Positions 1 to 8,608 of a stretch of 64,000 nt of DNA are shown piece by piece; positions within the stretch are counted from its first letter, which is position 1, and the number at the start of each line of letters is the position of its first letter. The DNA comes from Pseudomonas viciae (GTDB lineage: Bacteria; Pseudomonadota; Gammaproteobacteria; Pseudomonadales; Pseudomonadaceae). Below the pieces are notes generated by a model that was given only the letters and a program-made list of their open reading frames with translations, had not been told where the DNA came from and ran no database searches. The stretch covers positions 1,524,001-1,588,000 of the forward strand of contig NZ_CP035088.1 of NCBI RefSeq assembly GCF_004786035.1, written 5' to 3'. The position numbers and the translations under genes are program-made.

Positions 1-17
1 CAGGGAGTGGTTAGAAG

Positions 18-1184
18 TCAGTGAGTTGCCGGTGCCAGGTCGGCATTGCCGCCCTGGCGGAAAGTGATCAGGGTGACCAGTAGCGCCAGCACGGCCAGCG
101 CACCGGCGGCCAGGGGCACGGTGGTCAGGCCCAGGCCGTGATCGATGACGCTGCCGCCGACCCAGGCGCCCAGGGCGTTGCCGATGTTGAAAGCGCCGAT
201 GTTCAGGGTGGACACCAGGTTTGGCGCGGCTTTGCCGAAGGTCACCACGTTGACTTGCAGGGCCGGCACGGCGGCAAAGCAGGCGGTGGCCCAAAGGAAC
301 AGGGTGATTTCGGTGGGGATCAGCGCCACGCTGGTCCAGCTCAGCACGGTTGAGACCACGGCCATGGTGATGAAGACGCCCATCAGCGTGTTCGCCAGGC
401 TCTTGTCTGCCAGCTTGCCGCCAATGATGTTGCCCAGGGTCAGGCCCAGGCCGATCAGCACCAGGGTCCAGGTCACGCCACGGGGCGACACGCCGGTGAC
501 TTCGCCCAGCAACGGGGCAACGTAGGTGAACAGAGTGAACACCGAGGCGGAGAACAGCGCGGTCATGCTCAGGGACAGCCACAGGCCCGCGCCCTTGAGC
601 GCTACCAGTTCCGAACGCATGTCGAGTTTTTCTTCATCGCGCTTGGCTGGCAGGAAACGGATCAAGCCGATCAGCGCAATCACGCCAATGACGGTGACGG
701 CCCAGAAGGTCGAGCGCCAGCCGGCTTCCTGGCCCAGTGCAGTGCCCAGCGGTACGCCGAGCACGTTGGCCAGGGTCAGGCCGGTGAACATCAGGGCCAC
801 GGCCGAGGCGCGCTTGTTGGGCGCAACCAGGCCGGCGGCCACCACCGAACCGATGCCGAAGAACGCACCGTGGCAGAGGGCGGTGACGACCCGGGCGAAC
901 ATCAGCACGTTGTAGTCGCTGGCGATGGCGCAGAGCAGGTTGCCGACGATGAAAATCCCCATCAGCGCCACCAGGGCGGCCTTGCGCGGCAGCCGCGCGG
1001 TGGCCAGGGCCATGAACGGCGCACCAATGGCCACACCCAGGGCATAACCGGTCACCAACCAGCCGGCGCCGGGGATCGAGACACCCAGGTCAGCCGCCAC
1101 ATCGGGCAGCAGGCCCATGATGACGAACTCGGTGGTGCCGATGGCAAAGGCGCTCAGGGCCAGGATGAGGAGTGAGAGGGGCAT
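18..1184 (-). CDS. MFS exporter, DHA1 (AraJ/YdhP-like) family
   Basis: A 388-residue inner-membrane protein with about 12 hydrophobic segments. It opens with the TTEFVIMGLLPDVAADLGVS signature typical of DHA1 drug/sugar efflux proteins, and a charged loop after helix 2 (TARLPRKAA, about residues 61-69) matches MFS motif A. It probably exports a small molecule in exchange for protons; the substrate is not visible. The start is supported by AAGGA 7 nt upstream. It lies 18 bp downstream of the arsR-type gene on the same strand, so the two are probably one transcript and the regulator probably controls its own exporter. No catalytic or structural defect is seen. Confidence 0.9.
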   Translation of the reverse strand: MPLSLLILALSAFAIGTTEFVIMGLLPDVAADLGVSIPGAGWLVTGYALGVAIGAPFMALATARLPRKAALVALMGIFIVGNLLCAIASDYNVLMFARVVTALCHGAFFGIGSVVAAGLVAPNKRASAVALMFTGLTLANVLGVPLGTALGQEAGWRSTFWAVTVIGVIALIGLIRFLPAKRDEEKLDMRSELVALKGAGLWLSLSMTALFSASVFTLFTYVAPLLGEVTGVSPRGVTWTLVLIGLGLTLGNIIGGKLADKSLANTLMGVFITMAVVSTVLSWTSVALIPTEITLFLWATACFAAVPALQVNVVTFGKAAPNLVSTLNIGAFNIGNALGAWVGGSVIDHGLGLTTVPLAAGALAVLALLVTLITFRQGGNADLAPATH

Positions 1185-1202
1185 GGTGGGGTCCTTGTCA
1201 GA

Positions 1203-1505
1203 TCAGAGCTCTTGGCTCATTTGCTTGAGGAACTGCTGGATCACTTCCTCGTTGCGTTTGAAGAAGTGCCATTGACCGACCTTCTGGCTGCTGATCAGCC
1301 CCGCCCGTTGCAACACCGCCAGGTGGGCAGAAACCGTGGACTGCGACAGGCCGCAGCGCTGGTCGATCTGCCCGGCGCAAATGCCGAATTCGTGGTTGTG
1401 CAACTGTTCGGGGAACTGGACCTTGGGGTCTTTGAGCCAGTTGAGGATGTCTCGCCGTACTGGGTGCGCCAGGGCTTTTATTATTTCGTCGAGGTCGAGG
1501 GTCAT
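1203..1505 (-). CDS. ArsR-family HTH transcriptional regulator
   Basis: A 100-residue winged-helix repressor of ArsR size. Residues about 45-88 carry the recognition helix (QSTVSAHLAVLQRAGL) and a beta-hairpin wing (SSQKVGQWHFFKR). Only two cysteines are present (C43 and C51), and the CxC-type arsenic/metal site of classical ArsR is absent. The ligand is therefore probably not arsenite; it may be redox or an organic compound. It is the first gene of a two-gene unit with the MFS exporter, and it faces acpH. The 156-bp spacer holds a repeated AT-rich motif that looks like its operators. Confidence 0.88.
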   Translation of the reverse strand: MTLDLDEIIKALAHPVRRDILNWLKDPKVQFPEQLHNHEFGICAGQIDQRCGLSQSTVSAHLAVLQRAGLISSQKVGQWHFFKRNEEVIQQFLKQMSQEL

Positions 1506-1530
1506 GGGGGCAAGCTCGGGGTGAGTAAAA

Positions 1531-1635
1531 CGCTATATCGCGATGGGGCGAACCTTAAATCGTTATTTCGCGATATACCAATATGGATTTGATCTGAGGA
1601 TCGAATAAATCGCTATATCGGGTTATAACGATATT
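1531..1635. promoter_or_regulatory. Repeated operator-like motif CG(C/T)TAT(A/T)TCG
   Basis: The motif CGCTATATCG occurs at 1531-1540 and 1611-1620, and CGTTATTTCG at 1561-1570. A reverse copy (ATAACGATAT) lies at 1624-1633. The two upstream copies continue into CGCGAT, making TCGCGA palindromes. The copies start 30 and 50 bp apart, close to whole helical turns. They fill the spacer between the ArsR-type regulator and acpH, so ArsR autoregulation is the natural reading. This is inference from position and symmetry. Confidence 0.55.
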
Positions 1636-1661
1636 GGCGTGACGATGCTAAGCTGCTCGCC

Positions 1662-2246
1662 ATGAACTACCTCGCGCACCTGCACCTCGGCGGCCCCGGC
1701 CGGGAACAATTGCTCGGCAGTCTCTACGGCGATTTCGTCAAAGGGCCGCTGCAAGGGCAGTACGATGCCCGGATCGAAGCGGCGATTGCCTTGCATCGGC
1801 GCATCGACATGTACACCGACCGCCATCCCTTGGTGGACGTTGCCCTGTCGCGTTTTTCCACGGTACGCCGGCGCTATGCCGGGATCGTCCTCGACGTATT
1901 TTTCGACCACTGCCTGGCCCGGGACTGGATGCTGTACGGCGAGGGGCCGCTGATGGATTTCACCTCTCGGGTGTACCAGGTACTCAATACCGAACCGCAA
2001 CTGCCGGGGCGCCTGGCGCAGATCGCGCCTTATATGGCAGCGGATGACTGGTTGGGTTCTTACCGGGAGTTCGAGGTGCTTGGGCAGGTGTTGCGCGGCA
2101 TTTCCCGACGCCTGTCCCGGCCGGAGGAATTGGCCGGGGCGATGCAAGAGTTGATCAGGCTCTACGAGCCGTTGAGCGAGGATTTCCGGCTGTTCTACCC
2201 ACAGTTGCAGGATTTTGCGCTGAGCCAGATTGCACCACAAAACTAA
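1662..2246 (+). CDS. acpH: ACP phosphodiesterase AcpH
   Basis: A 194-residue cytosolic enzyme that removes the 4'-phosphopantetheine arm from acyl carrier protein. The N-terminus (MNYLAHLHL, then GSLYGDFVKG) and the LHRRIDMYTDRHP segment at about residues 43-55 match the AcpH family, where they supply metal-binding His and Asp residues of an HD-like fold. A second His/Asp pair is in DVFFDHCLARDW (about 78-89). Length is normal. It is divergent from the arsR/MFS unit, and a REP doublet follows immediately after its stop. Confidence 0.9.
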   Translation: MNYLAHLHLGGPGREQLLGSLYGDFVKGPLQGQYDARIEAAIALHRRIDMYTDRHPLVDVALSRFSTVRRRYAGIVLDVFFDHCLARDWMLYGEGPLMDFTSRVYQVLNTEPQLPGRLAQIAPYMAADDWLGSYREFEVLGQVLRGISRRLSRPEELAGAMQELIRLYEPLSEDFRLFYPQLQDFALSQIAPQN

Positions 2247-2247
2247 A

Positions 2248-2337
2248 TGTGGGAGCGGGCTTGCTCGCGAAAGCGGCGGTTCAGTCAACATCTCTGCTGA
2301 ATGTTAAACCGCCTTCGCGAGCAAGCGCGCTCCCACA
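2248..2337. repeat. REP doublet (REPIN), GTGGGAGCGGGCTTGCTCGC type
   Basis: Two inverted REP units: the left arm begins TGTGGGAGCGGGCTTGCTCG and the right arm is its reverse complement with one change (GCAAGCGCGCTCCCACA). They flank a roughly 45-bp variable centre. It lies between acpH and the convergent olsA gene. Confidence 0.92.
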
Positions 2338-2365
2338 AGGGATTTGATTTCCACAGGTTCTCGGT

Positions 2366-3157
2366 TCAGGCTGCGATCGCAGGCCGCATCGGCGCTTGCT
2401 GTTTCTCCGGGATCACGCCGAACAACGCCTTGTGCACCGCCTGCTGCGCCTGGAAGGCCAGGGCCGCGCGTTCCTGGCCGTGGCAGGCAATCGGTTGCAG
2501 CAGGTGAATGTGCACGTCGCCCCGATCATTGGTGAACAAGCGCATCAGGTGCGACAGCAAGTCGTCATCCCCAATGAACGGTGCCAGCGAGTCAGGTTCG
2601 CCATTGCGCAGGTAACGGATCGCCACCGGTTGCAACGCTACGTCGGCATCGATGGCCGCGGATAACAAGCGACCATGGAAAGTACGCAAGGAACGGCCAT
2701 CGGTGGTGGTCCCCTCAGGGAACATCAACAGCGGATGAGCCTGTTCCAGGTGGCGGCTCATCTGTTTGCGAATCAACTGGCTGTCACCCGAGCCGCGACG
2801 GATAAACAGGCTGCCGGCCTTGGCGGCCAGCCATCCGGCCACCGGCCAGGTACGCACTTCGGCCTTGGACAGGAACGACAGCGGCGTGAGCATGCCCAGC
2901 AGCGGGATGTCGGTCCAGGACACATGGTTGCTGACCCACAGCATCGGCCGTTGCGGCAACTGGCCGTGGACCGTCACGCAAAAGGGCAGGGCATGGCTCA
3001 ACCGCGCCATGAAGAACCGCGACCAACGCTGTCGACGCACCATGGAGTTGGCAATCCCCAGGCGTTCGAACAACCCGAACAGGCAAGCCATGCTCAGGCC
3101 CAACGCCACCACCAGCAGCACTCGCGCGATACGCGCGTACACCCGCAACCGACTCAT
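2366..3157 (-). CDS. olsA: Lysophospholipid-type acyltransferase OlsA
   Basis: A 263-residue PlsC-family acyltransferase. It has an N-terminal hydrophobic segment (about residues 8-30), the HX4D catalytic motif in NHVSWTDIP, and the FPEGTTT substrate-binding motif. In pseudomonads the gene directly after olsB encodes OlsA, which O-acylates lyso-ornithine lipid to give ornithine lipid. The start at 3157 is chosen because its ATG shares one base with the olsB stop (TGATG), implying translational coupling; the open frame extends upstream inside olsB but in a different frame. It acts at the inner membrane. Function is assigned from family plus the olsB neighbour. Confidence 0.88.
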   Translation of the reverse strand: MSRLRVYARIARVLLVVALGLSMACLFGLFERLGIANSMVRRQRWSRFFMARLSHALPFCVTVHGQLPQRPMLWVSNHVSWTDIPLLGMLTPLSFLSKAEVRTWPVAGWLAAKAGSLFIRRGSGDSQLIRKQMSRHLEQAHPLLMFPEGTTTDGRSLRTFHGRLLSAAIDADVALQPVAIRYLRNGEPDSLAPFIGDDDLLSHLMRLFTNDRGDVHIHLLQPIACHGQERAALAFQAQQAVHKALFGVIPEKQQAPMRPAIAA

Positions 3158-3912
3158 CAGACCGCTGCCTTGAAGTGACGGGCATAGCGCGGGCAGAGTT
3201 CGTCGCGCTTGAGCAGGATGAACACGTCGGCCACCTGGAAATCCTCGTCCCAGCATGGCTCGCCGCAAATCTTCGCGCCCAGGCGCATGTAGGCCTTGAG
3301 CAGCGGAGGCATTTCGGCGATGACGTTGGACGGCACGTCCAGGGTCGGCAGCGGTTTTTTCGGTACGGCTTGCAGGTGTTCGGTGCACAGGTAGCGTTCG
3401 CGCAGGCGCTGCATGATCGCCTGGGCCTGGATACCGCCGTCCTGCATCGGAATGCTCGCGCAGCCCATCAGGTAGCTGTAGCCGCCTTCGTTCAGGACTT
3501 CAGCCAGTTCACCCCAGAGCACCGCGATGGTGCCGCCGTTGCGGTAGGCCGGGTCGACGCAGGTGCGACCGATTTCCAGGATCGGGCCCTTGAGATGGAC
3601 CAGGCCATGAAGGCTGAATTCTTCTTCGCTGTAGAAGCGGCCCAGGCTGCTGGCGGCCTGGTGGTCGAGCAGGCGAGTGGTCGCCACGAGACGGCCAGTA
3701 TTCAGGTCGCGTACGCCGATGTGGGCGCAGTGAACATCATAGTCATCCATGTCCAGACCCACTTCCGCGCCTTTGAGCTTGGCGTTGAATTCGCCGCTGA
3801 AGACGTTGAAGCGCAGGGCCTGGGCTTCTTGCAGAGCTTTGGCGCCAATCAGGCGTTCGGCTTGCAGGCGGCGTTCATTGCCGGTGTCGCTGATGCGGGC
3901 GATCTGAGTCAT
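3157..3912 (-). CDS. olsB: L-ornithine N(alpha)-acyltransferase OlsB
   Basis: A 251-residue GNAT-like acyltransferase that transfers a 3-hydroxyacyl group from acyl-ACP to the alpha-amino group of ornithine, the first step of ornithine-lipid synthesis. Family landmarks are the [14 protein letters not shown] segment near the N-terminus, [15 protein letters not shown] in the core and LMGCASI after it. The start at 3912 is chosen over an in-frame ATG at 3957 because GGAGA lies 7 nt upstream and the homologous region begins there. Ornithine lipids usually replace phospholipids under phosphate limitation; no Pho box was identified in the 153 bp upstream. Confidence 0.9.
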   Translation of the reverse strand: MTQIARISDTGNERRLQAERLIGAKALQEAQALRFNVFSGEFNAKLKGAEVGLDMDDYDVHCAHIGVRDLNTGRLVATTRLLDHQAASSLGRFYSEEEFSLHGLVHLKGPILEIGRTCVDPAYRNGGTIAVLWGELAEVLNEGGYSYLMGCASIPMQDGGIQAQAIMQRLRERYLCTEHLQAVPKKPLPTLDVPSNVIAEMPPLLKAYMRLGAKICGEPCWDEDFQVADVFILLKRDELCPRYARHFKAAV

Positions 3913-4065
3913 AGCGAATCTCCGTGCGGGCTGTGCACCCGTCTTGGGGTGAGCCAATCGACTTTCTTTATGCAGCCATGTTGTGCAAAGTCAGGCTATG
4001 TAGCCCCGGTGTCATCGCCATGAAGCTTTGGTGATGCTTATATGACAGTCCTCAAGGAGCGCCCC

Positions 4066-4950
4066 ATGCCCTGGCAAACCCTGATCGAACGCGGCGAACG
4101 CCTGCCCGCCCATCCGGATCTGGCCGAGGGTTATGCGACCTTGCTACAACGCCTGGGGCCGGTCACGCCGTTCGAACTGGCGGTGGCCGGGGCGCGGTTG
4201 ATGGCGACGCCGGGGCTGGCTTTCCTGGTGGGGTATCAGGCGGCGCTGCGGGTGCTTTGGCCGAGCGCACCCCAGAGCCTCGGTGCCTTGTGTGCCACCG
4301 AACAGCGCAGCCTGCGCCCGGCGGACCTGCAGACCCGCCTCAGTGATTTGCGCCTGAGCGGGCGCAAGGATTTTGTCACCGCGGGTGATGCCGCTGAATG
4401 GTTGCTGGTCGCCGCCCGCAGCGAAGCACCCGGTGAAGCGCCGCGCCTGAACCTGGCGGTGGTCTATCCCGGCGAGCCTGGCGTCACCCTGGAAAAACTC
4501 CCGGCCATCGCCTTGATGCCGGACATCAGCCATGGCCGCGTACGGCTTGACGGGGCGCTGTGCGAGTTGTTGGCCGGCGACGGTTGGGATGCCTACGTCA
4601 AACCGTTCCGCACCTTGGAAGACCTTTATGTGCTCAGTGCCATGACCGCCTGGTTGTATGGCGTGGGACAGGAGTGCGACTGGCCGCAGCCTTTGCAGTT
4701 GCGCCTGCTGGCGTTGCTGGCAGGTTGCGCGGAGGTGAGCCGTCACAACCCGTCCAGTGCTGTCGGGCATGTGCTGCTGGCTGGGGTGTTCGCCCAGTTT
4801 GAAGGGCTCGCTGGCGAGCTGAATGAGGCACTGGCCGCCGGGCCTGACGCGTGGCGCGAGATGTGGGCGCGGGATAAAGCGGTGATGGAGATGGCGGCGG
4901 GGGCGCGGGCCAAGCGGTTGGCCAAGGCGTTGGAATCTTCATTGGCTTGA
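4066..4950 (+). CDS. Conserved hypothetical protein beside olsBA, possibly acyl-CoA dehydrogenase-like
   Basis: A 294-residue, alanine/leucine-rich, mostly helical protein with no signal peptide. I do not see the FAD or acyl-CoA signatures of true acyl-CoA dehydrogenases, although its helical make-up and a central beta-rich part (about residues 125-165) recall that fold and such names are used for relatives in pseudomonads. The start at 4066 is preferred over 4042 because AAGGAG sits 6 nt upstream. It is divergent from olsB, with 153 bp between starts, so co-regulation is possible. No function is assigned. Confidence 0.7.
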   Translation: MPWQTLIERGERLPAHPDLAEGYATLLQRLGPVTPFELAVAGARLMATPGLAFLVGYQAALRVLWPSAPQSLGALCATEQRSLRPADLQTRLSDLRLSGRKDFVTAGDAAEWLLVAARSEAPGEAPRLNLAVVYPGEPGVTLEKLPAIALMPDISHGRVRLDGALCELLAGDGWDAYVKPFRTLEDLYVLSAMTAWLYGVGQECDWPQPLQLRLLALLAGCAEVSRHNPSSAVGHVLLAGVFAQFEGLAGELNEALAAGPDAWREMWARDKAVMEMAAGARAKRLAKALESSLA

Positions 4951-4957
4951 CGGGCCT

Positions 4958-5042
4958 CATCGCGGGCAAGCCTTGCTCCCACAGGTTCAGGGTTAAATGA
5001 CAGTCTGTCGTAGACCTGTGGGAGCAAGGCTTGCCCGCGATG
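4958..5042. repeat. REP doublet, CATCGCGGGCAAGCCTTGCT type
   Basis: Inverted arms CATCGCGGGCAAGCCTTGCT...CCCACAGG and its reverse complement flank a short centre. The arm sequence (GGGAGCAAGGCTTGCCCGCG) is a sister variant of the GGGAGCGGGCTTGCTCGCG type elsewhere in the window. Confidence 0.92.
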
Positions 5043-5124
5043 GCGTTGGTACTGTCGACACAAACATCCAAACTGTCATCAAGCCTGCTTAAACTCAGCA
5101 GGTTCAACCCTCCGAGCCCCAAGC

Positions 5125-6219
5125 ATGTCCAAAGGCTGGTTCCTGATCCCGTTCCTGCTGCTCACCCTGGGCGTCCACGCTGAAGACTGGCCCGGCGAGC
5201 AGTGGCCAACCGGCCCGCGTCCCTCCGGGCCGGCCATCGAAGCCCTGGAACAATACGCCTTCCCGCCTCGGGACGAGGTCAGCCGCGAAGGCATCCGCAC
5301 CGATGCGCTGCTGGTGATCCAGAACGGTCGGCTGGTCTATGAACGCTATGCCGGACCGACCACCGCCGACACCTCGCACCTGACCTGGTCCATCAGCAAA
5401 AGCCTGATGGCGACGGTGTTTGGCGTGGCCTACGGGGAAAAGCTGTTTGGCCTGCAGGAGCCGGCGGCCAAATATTACCCGGCGCTGAGCAAGCACCCGG
5501 ACATGACCCTCGCCGATCTTTTTCACTGGGCCTCGGGCCTGGATTGGCAGGAGGACTACGAATACGCGCCGCTCAACTCCTCGGTGGTGGCGATGCTGTA
5601 CACCCGGGGACGCCGCGACATGGCGGCCTTCACCGCGCAGCACGAAAGTTTCAGCCCGCCGGGGCAGGCGTTCCGTTATTCCAGCGGCGACAGCAACCTG
5701 TTGGCGGCCGCGCTGAAAAACATCGTCGGCCCGGCGCGCTACCCCGATTACCCCTGGACGGCCCTGTTCGAACCCTTGGGCATTCGCCACGCTGTCTGGG
5801 AAACCGATGCCAGCGGCACGTTCGTCGGCTCGTCCTATGCCTACCTCACGGCGCGGGACCTGGCGCGTGTCGGGTTGTTGATGCAACGGGACGGTCGCTG
5901 GGGCGAACGGCAGTTGATCCCCAAGGATTGGATCGCGTTCAATCGCGAGCCCTTCGCCCGCTTCCAGGCCGGCCAGGACGAAGCCGTCCCTGGCGGACAT
6001 TGGTGGCTCAACCGCGCCGCCGACCCGACGATCCGTCCGTGGCCCGATGCGCCATCGGATACCTTCGCCGCGTTGGGCCATTGGGGCCAGGTGTTGTACA
6101 TCATCCCCAGCGCCAACCTGGTGATCGTGCGCTACGGCGATGACCGCGATGGCCGTTATCGCCACAACGAGCTGCTCAAGCGAGCCATGGCGGCGTTCGC
6201 CGGGGCGGTACAGCCATGA
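5125..6219 (+). CDS. Periplasmic serine hydrolase, beta-lactamase/DD-peptidase-like fold
   Basis: A 364-residue protein with a short N-terminal signal peptide ending near residue 19 (VHA-ED). It has the class C/6-aminohexanoate-dimer-hydrolase type SxxK nucleophile in WSISKS (about residues 90-95), a Tyr in RYSSGDSN as the second motif, and a HWGQ segment near the C-terminus in place of KTG. It probably hydrolyses an ester, amide or peptide in the periplasm; a resistance role is not implied. Its stop overlaps the next start by 4 bp (ATGA), so the two are coupled. Confidence 0.85.
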   Translation: MSKGWFLIPFLLLTLGVHAEDWPGEQWPTGPRPSGPAIEALEQYAFPPRDEVSREGIRTDALLVIQNGRLVYERYAGPTTADTSHLTWSISKSLMATVFGVAYGEKLFGLQEPAAKYYPALSKHPDMTLADLFHWASGLDWQEDYEYAPLNSSVVAMLYTRGRRDMAAFTAQHESFSPPGQAFRYSSGDSNLLAAALKNIVGPARYPDYPWTALFEPLGIRHAVWETDASGTFVGSSYAYLTARDLARVGLLMQRDGRWGERQLIPKDWIAFNREPFARFQAGQDEAVPGGHWWLNRAADPTIRPWPDAPSDTFAALGHWGQVLYIIPSANLVIVRYGDDRDGRYRHNELLKRAMAAFAGAVQP

Positions 6220-6524
6220 GACGCAAACTGTTGCTCACTCTGGCGTTGGCGCTTCTCATCGCTCTACTGGGCTGGATCTGGCTTGAACGCGTGGCGCTGC
6301 GGTCCTTTCCCGACATCATCAGCGCTTACACCGCCAAGGAATATTGTTCGTGTCGCTACGTGATGGAGCAACCGGCTGATTATTGCCGTGGCTATGTGAA
6401 GCAGTCGGTGCCCATCAGCGACTTTCTCGATACCCCCGAAGCGAAGCGCGTCACCGTCAGCGGGTTGGGGCGTAGCAGCAGCGCGCGGTGGATGGGGGCG
6501 CGGCAGGGGTGTCGGTTGGAGTAA
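6216..6524 (+). CDS. Small membrane-anchored cysteine-containing protein
   Basis: 102 residues. Residues about 4-25 form one hydrophobic segment, leaving an exported C-terminal part with the cysteine cluster EYCSCRY...DYCRGY and a final Cys near the C-terminus, suggesting disulfides. The start overlaps the serine hydrolase stop by 4 bp, so it is translationally coupled and probably works with or beside that enzyme in the periplasm. I do not recognise the family and give no function. Confidence 0.75.
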   Translation: MRRKLLLTLALALLIALLGWIWLERVALRSFPDIISAYTAKEYCSCRYVMEQPADYCRGYVKQSVPISDFLDTPEAKRVTVSGLGRSSSARWMGARQGCRLE

Positions 6525-6542
6525 GGCCTGACACCGGTTCTA

Positions 6543-6612
6543 CTGTGGGAGCAAGGCTTGCCCGCGATGGCGATTTCAAAAACGTCATCGCGGGCAAGCC
6601 TTGCTCCCACAG
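6543..6612. repeat. REP doublet, short centre
   Basis: Inverted arms CTGTGGGAGCAAGGCTTGCC and reverse complement, separated by a shorter centre than the other doublets (total 70 bp). Lies between the small membrane protein and the YceI gene. Confidence 0.92.
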
Positions 6613-6729
6613 ATGAACGCCTTCACCACAGGTTCCCTGTATTCCTGGGCAGTTGTTGCAACAGACAGTTTGCAAGCGCCCTCGGCCCGGTTAAGGTTCG
6701 CCACAGGTTTATCTGCCCCCCGAGTGTGT

Positions 6730-7320
6730 ATGTTCAAGCGGTCTTTTTCTCACGCTGTCGCGACCTTGCTGCTGGCCTGCGCCGCGCTGCCGGCCCAGGC
6801 CAATTGGTACCTGGACGGCGAATCGTCGCGGCTGTCGTTCATCAGCAGCAAAAACGGCAATGTCTCCGAGGTCCAGCGGTTCCTGGTGCTTCATGGTCAA
6901 GTCCAGCCTAACGGATTGGCCCGCCTGGAGGTGGAGCTGGACTCCATCAACAGCGGCATTCCCCTGCGGGACGAGCGCATGCGGGCCGAGTTGTTCGAGA
7001 TCAAGCAATTTGCCGAAGCCAGCATCACCGGGCAGATCGACTTGGCGCCGATCCAGGATCTGGCCAACGGCGCGCAGTTGGAACTGCGCCTGCCACTGAC
7101 GGTGAACCTGCATGGCAAGCAGCATGAGTACCAGGCCGAACTGTTGGCGACACGCTTGGATGAACGACGTTTCCAAGTGGTGACCCTGGAGCCGGTGGTG
7201 CTCAACGCGGCGGATTTCGACTTGGCGCCGGGCCTGGAAAAACTGCGAAACCTGGCCGGGCTATCGGCCATCAGCCTATCGGTGCCGGTGAATGCGGTGC
7301 TGATTTTTACGGCGCGCTGA
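6730..7320 (+). CDS. YceI-family periplasmic protein
   Basis: A 196-residue protein with a clear signal peptide (residues 1-24, ending PAQA-NW). The mature part starts with WYLDGESSRLSFISSKNG and continues as the antiparallel beta pattern of the YceI lipocalin-like fold, which binds polyisoprenoid-type lipids in the periplasm. The start at 6730 is chosen because the signal peptide begins there; the longer frame to 6601 runs into the REP. It is followed after 1 bp by clsB, suggesting a shared transcript. Confidence 0.85.
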   Translation: MFKRSFSHAVATLLLACAALPAQANWYLDGESSRLSFISSKNGNVSEVQRFLVLHGQVQPNGLARLEVELDSINSGIPLRDERMRAELFEIKQFAEASITGQIDLAPIQDLANGAQLELRLPLTVNLHGKQHEYQAELLATRLDERRFQVVTLEPVVLNAADFDLAPGLEKLRNLAGLSAISLSVPVNAVLIFTAR

Positions 7321-7321
7321 C

Positions 7322-8479
7322 ATGAGCGGCCCAGTATTTCCCTGGCGTGAAGGCAATCGCTTCGAGCTGTTGATTGACGGCCCGCAGTTTTTCCCGCGCA
7401 TGCTGGTGGAAATCGCCCGGGCCCGGGAACAGGTCGAACTGGAACTGTACCTGGTGGAGGCGGGGGCTTGCGCCGAGGCGATGGTCCAGGCCCTGGTCCA
7501 GGCCGCCGAGCGCGGCGTGCGGGTGCGCTGCCTGTTCGATGACTACGGCAGCCTGGCGTTTACCCTTGGCCTGCGCAACCGCCTGACCGAGGCCGGTGTA
7601 GAGCTGCGCTTCTACAATCGCCTGAGCTGGCGCCGTTGGGTGCGCAATCTCTACCGTGATCACCGCAAGCTGTTATTGGTGGATCAGCGTCTGGCGGTGG
7701 TCGGCGGCACCGGCGTGACCGATGAATTCTGGAACCCTCTCGATGACCACTGTGAGTGGCACGAAGTGATGGTGGAAATCGTCGGCCCGCTGGTGCTCGA
7801 CTGGCAGTTGCTGTTTGACCGCCAATGGCTCGCCAACCGCCATCGCCGTGCCTGGAAACCCGCCTCCAACTTTGGTTTGCCACGCTTGCCCCGCGTTCCA
7901 CTGGTAGGTGAGGGCATGGGCCGGGTGGCGTATGCCGACGCCCGTCAGCATCGCGACATTCTGCAATCGTTGTCCCGGGCGCTTAACAGCGGTCAGAAAC
8001 GGATCTGGATGGCGACACCGTATTTCCTGCCGACCTGGAACGTGCGTCGCTCCTTGCGCAAAGCCGCCGCACGGGGCATCGACGTGCGCCTGCTGCTCAC
8101 TGGCCCGCGCACCGATCATCCGTCCGTGCGCTACGCCGGGCATCGTTACTACCCGCGATTGCTCAAGGCCGGGGTGCAAATATTCGAATACCAGCCGTGT
8201 TTCCTGCACCTGAAAATGGTGCTGGTGGACGATTGGGTCAGCATCGGCTCGTGCAATTTCGATCACTGGAACCTGCGCTTCAATCTGGAAGCCAACCTCG
8301 AAGCCCTCGACCCCGGGCTCAGCAGTGCCGTGGCAGCGAGTTTCGAACGTGACTTTGCCCAGAGCCTGCAAGTCAGCCTCGACGCCTGGCAACGTCGGCC
8401 GCTATGGAAGCGGGTCAAGCAGCGATTGTGGGGGTGGGTGGATCGGTTGGTGGTGAATTTGCTGGGGCGACGGGGTTAG
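7322..8479 (+). CDS. clsB: Cardiolipin synthase ClsB-type phospholipase D family protein
   Basis: A 385-residue protein with two HKD motifs: H114-K116-D121 in DHRKLLLVD and a second in HLKMVLVDD near residue 296, each followed by the small-residue/Asn signature (SIGSCNFD for the second). Length and the absence of N-terminal membrane helices fit ClsB rather than ClsA. It joins two phospholipids, or phosphatidylglycerol with phosphatidylethanolamine, to make cardiolipin at the inner membrane. The start follows the YceI stop by 1 bp. Confidence 0.85.
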   Translation: MSGPVFPWREGNRFELLIDGPQFFPRMLVEIARAREQVELELYLVEAGACAEAMVQALVQAAERGVRVRCLFDDYGSLAFTLGLRNRLTEAGVELRFYNRLSWRRWVRNLYRDHRKLLLVDQRLAVVGGTGVTDEFWNPLDDHCEWHEVMVEIVGPLVLDWQLLFDRQWLANRHRRAWKPASNFGLPRLPRVPLVGEGMGRVAYADARQHRDILQSLSRALNSGQKRIWMATPYFLPTWNVRRSLRKAAARGIDVRLLLTGPRTDHPSVRYAGHRYYPRLLKAGVQIFEYQPCFLHLKMVLVDDWVSIGSCNFDHWNLRFNLEANLEALDPGLSSAVAASFERDFAQSLQVSLDAWQRRPLWKRVKQRLWGWVDRLVVNLLGRRG

Positions 8480-8496
8480 GGTTCACCGAAAACCAA

Positions 8497-8586
8497 TGTG
8501 GGAGCGGGCTTGCTCGCGAACGCGGTGTGTCAGCCGACTCAATTGCTGACTGATACACCGCGTTCGCGAGCAAGCCCGCTCCCACA
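8497..8586. repeat. REP doublet, GTGGGAGCGGGCTTGCTCGC type
   Basis: Perfect outer arms TGTGGGAGCGGGCTTGCTCG and reverse complement, with the inner symmetry extended (GCGGTGT...ACACCGC). It sits between the convergent clsB and bglX genes. Confidence 0.93.
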
Positions 8587-8608
8587 GGGAGTTTGTGTTG
8601 CCTGAGGA

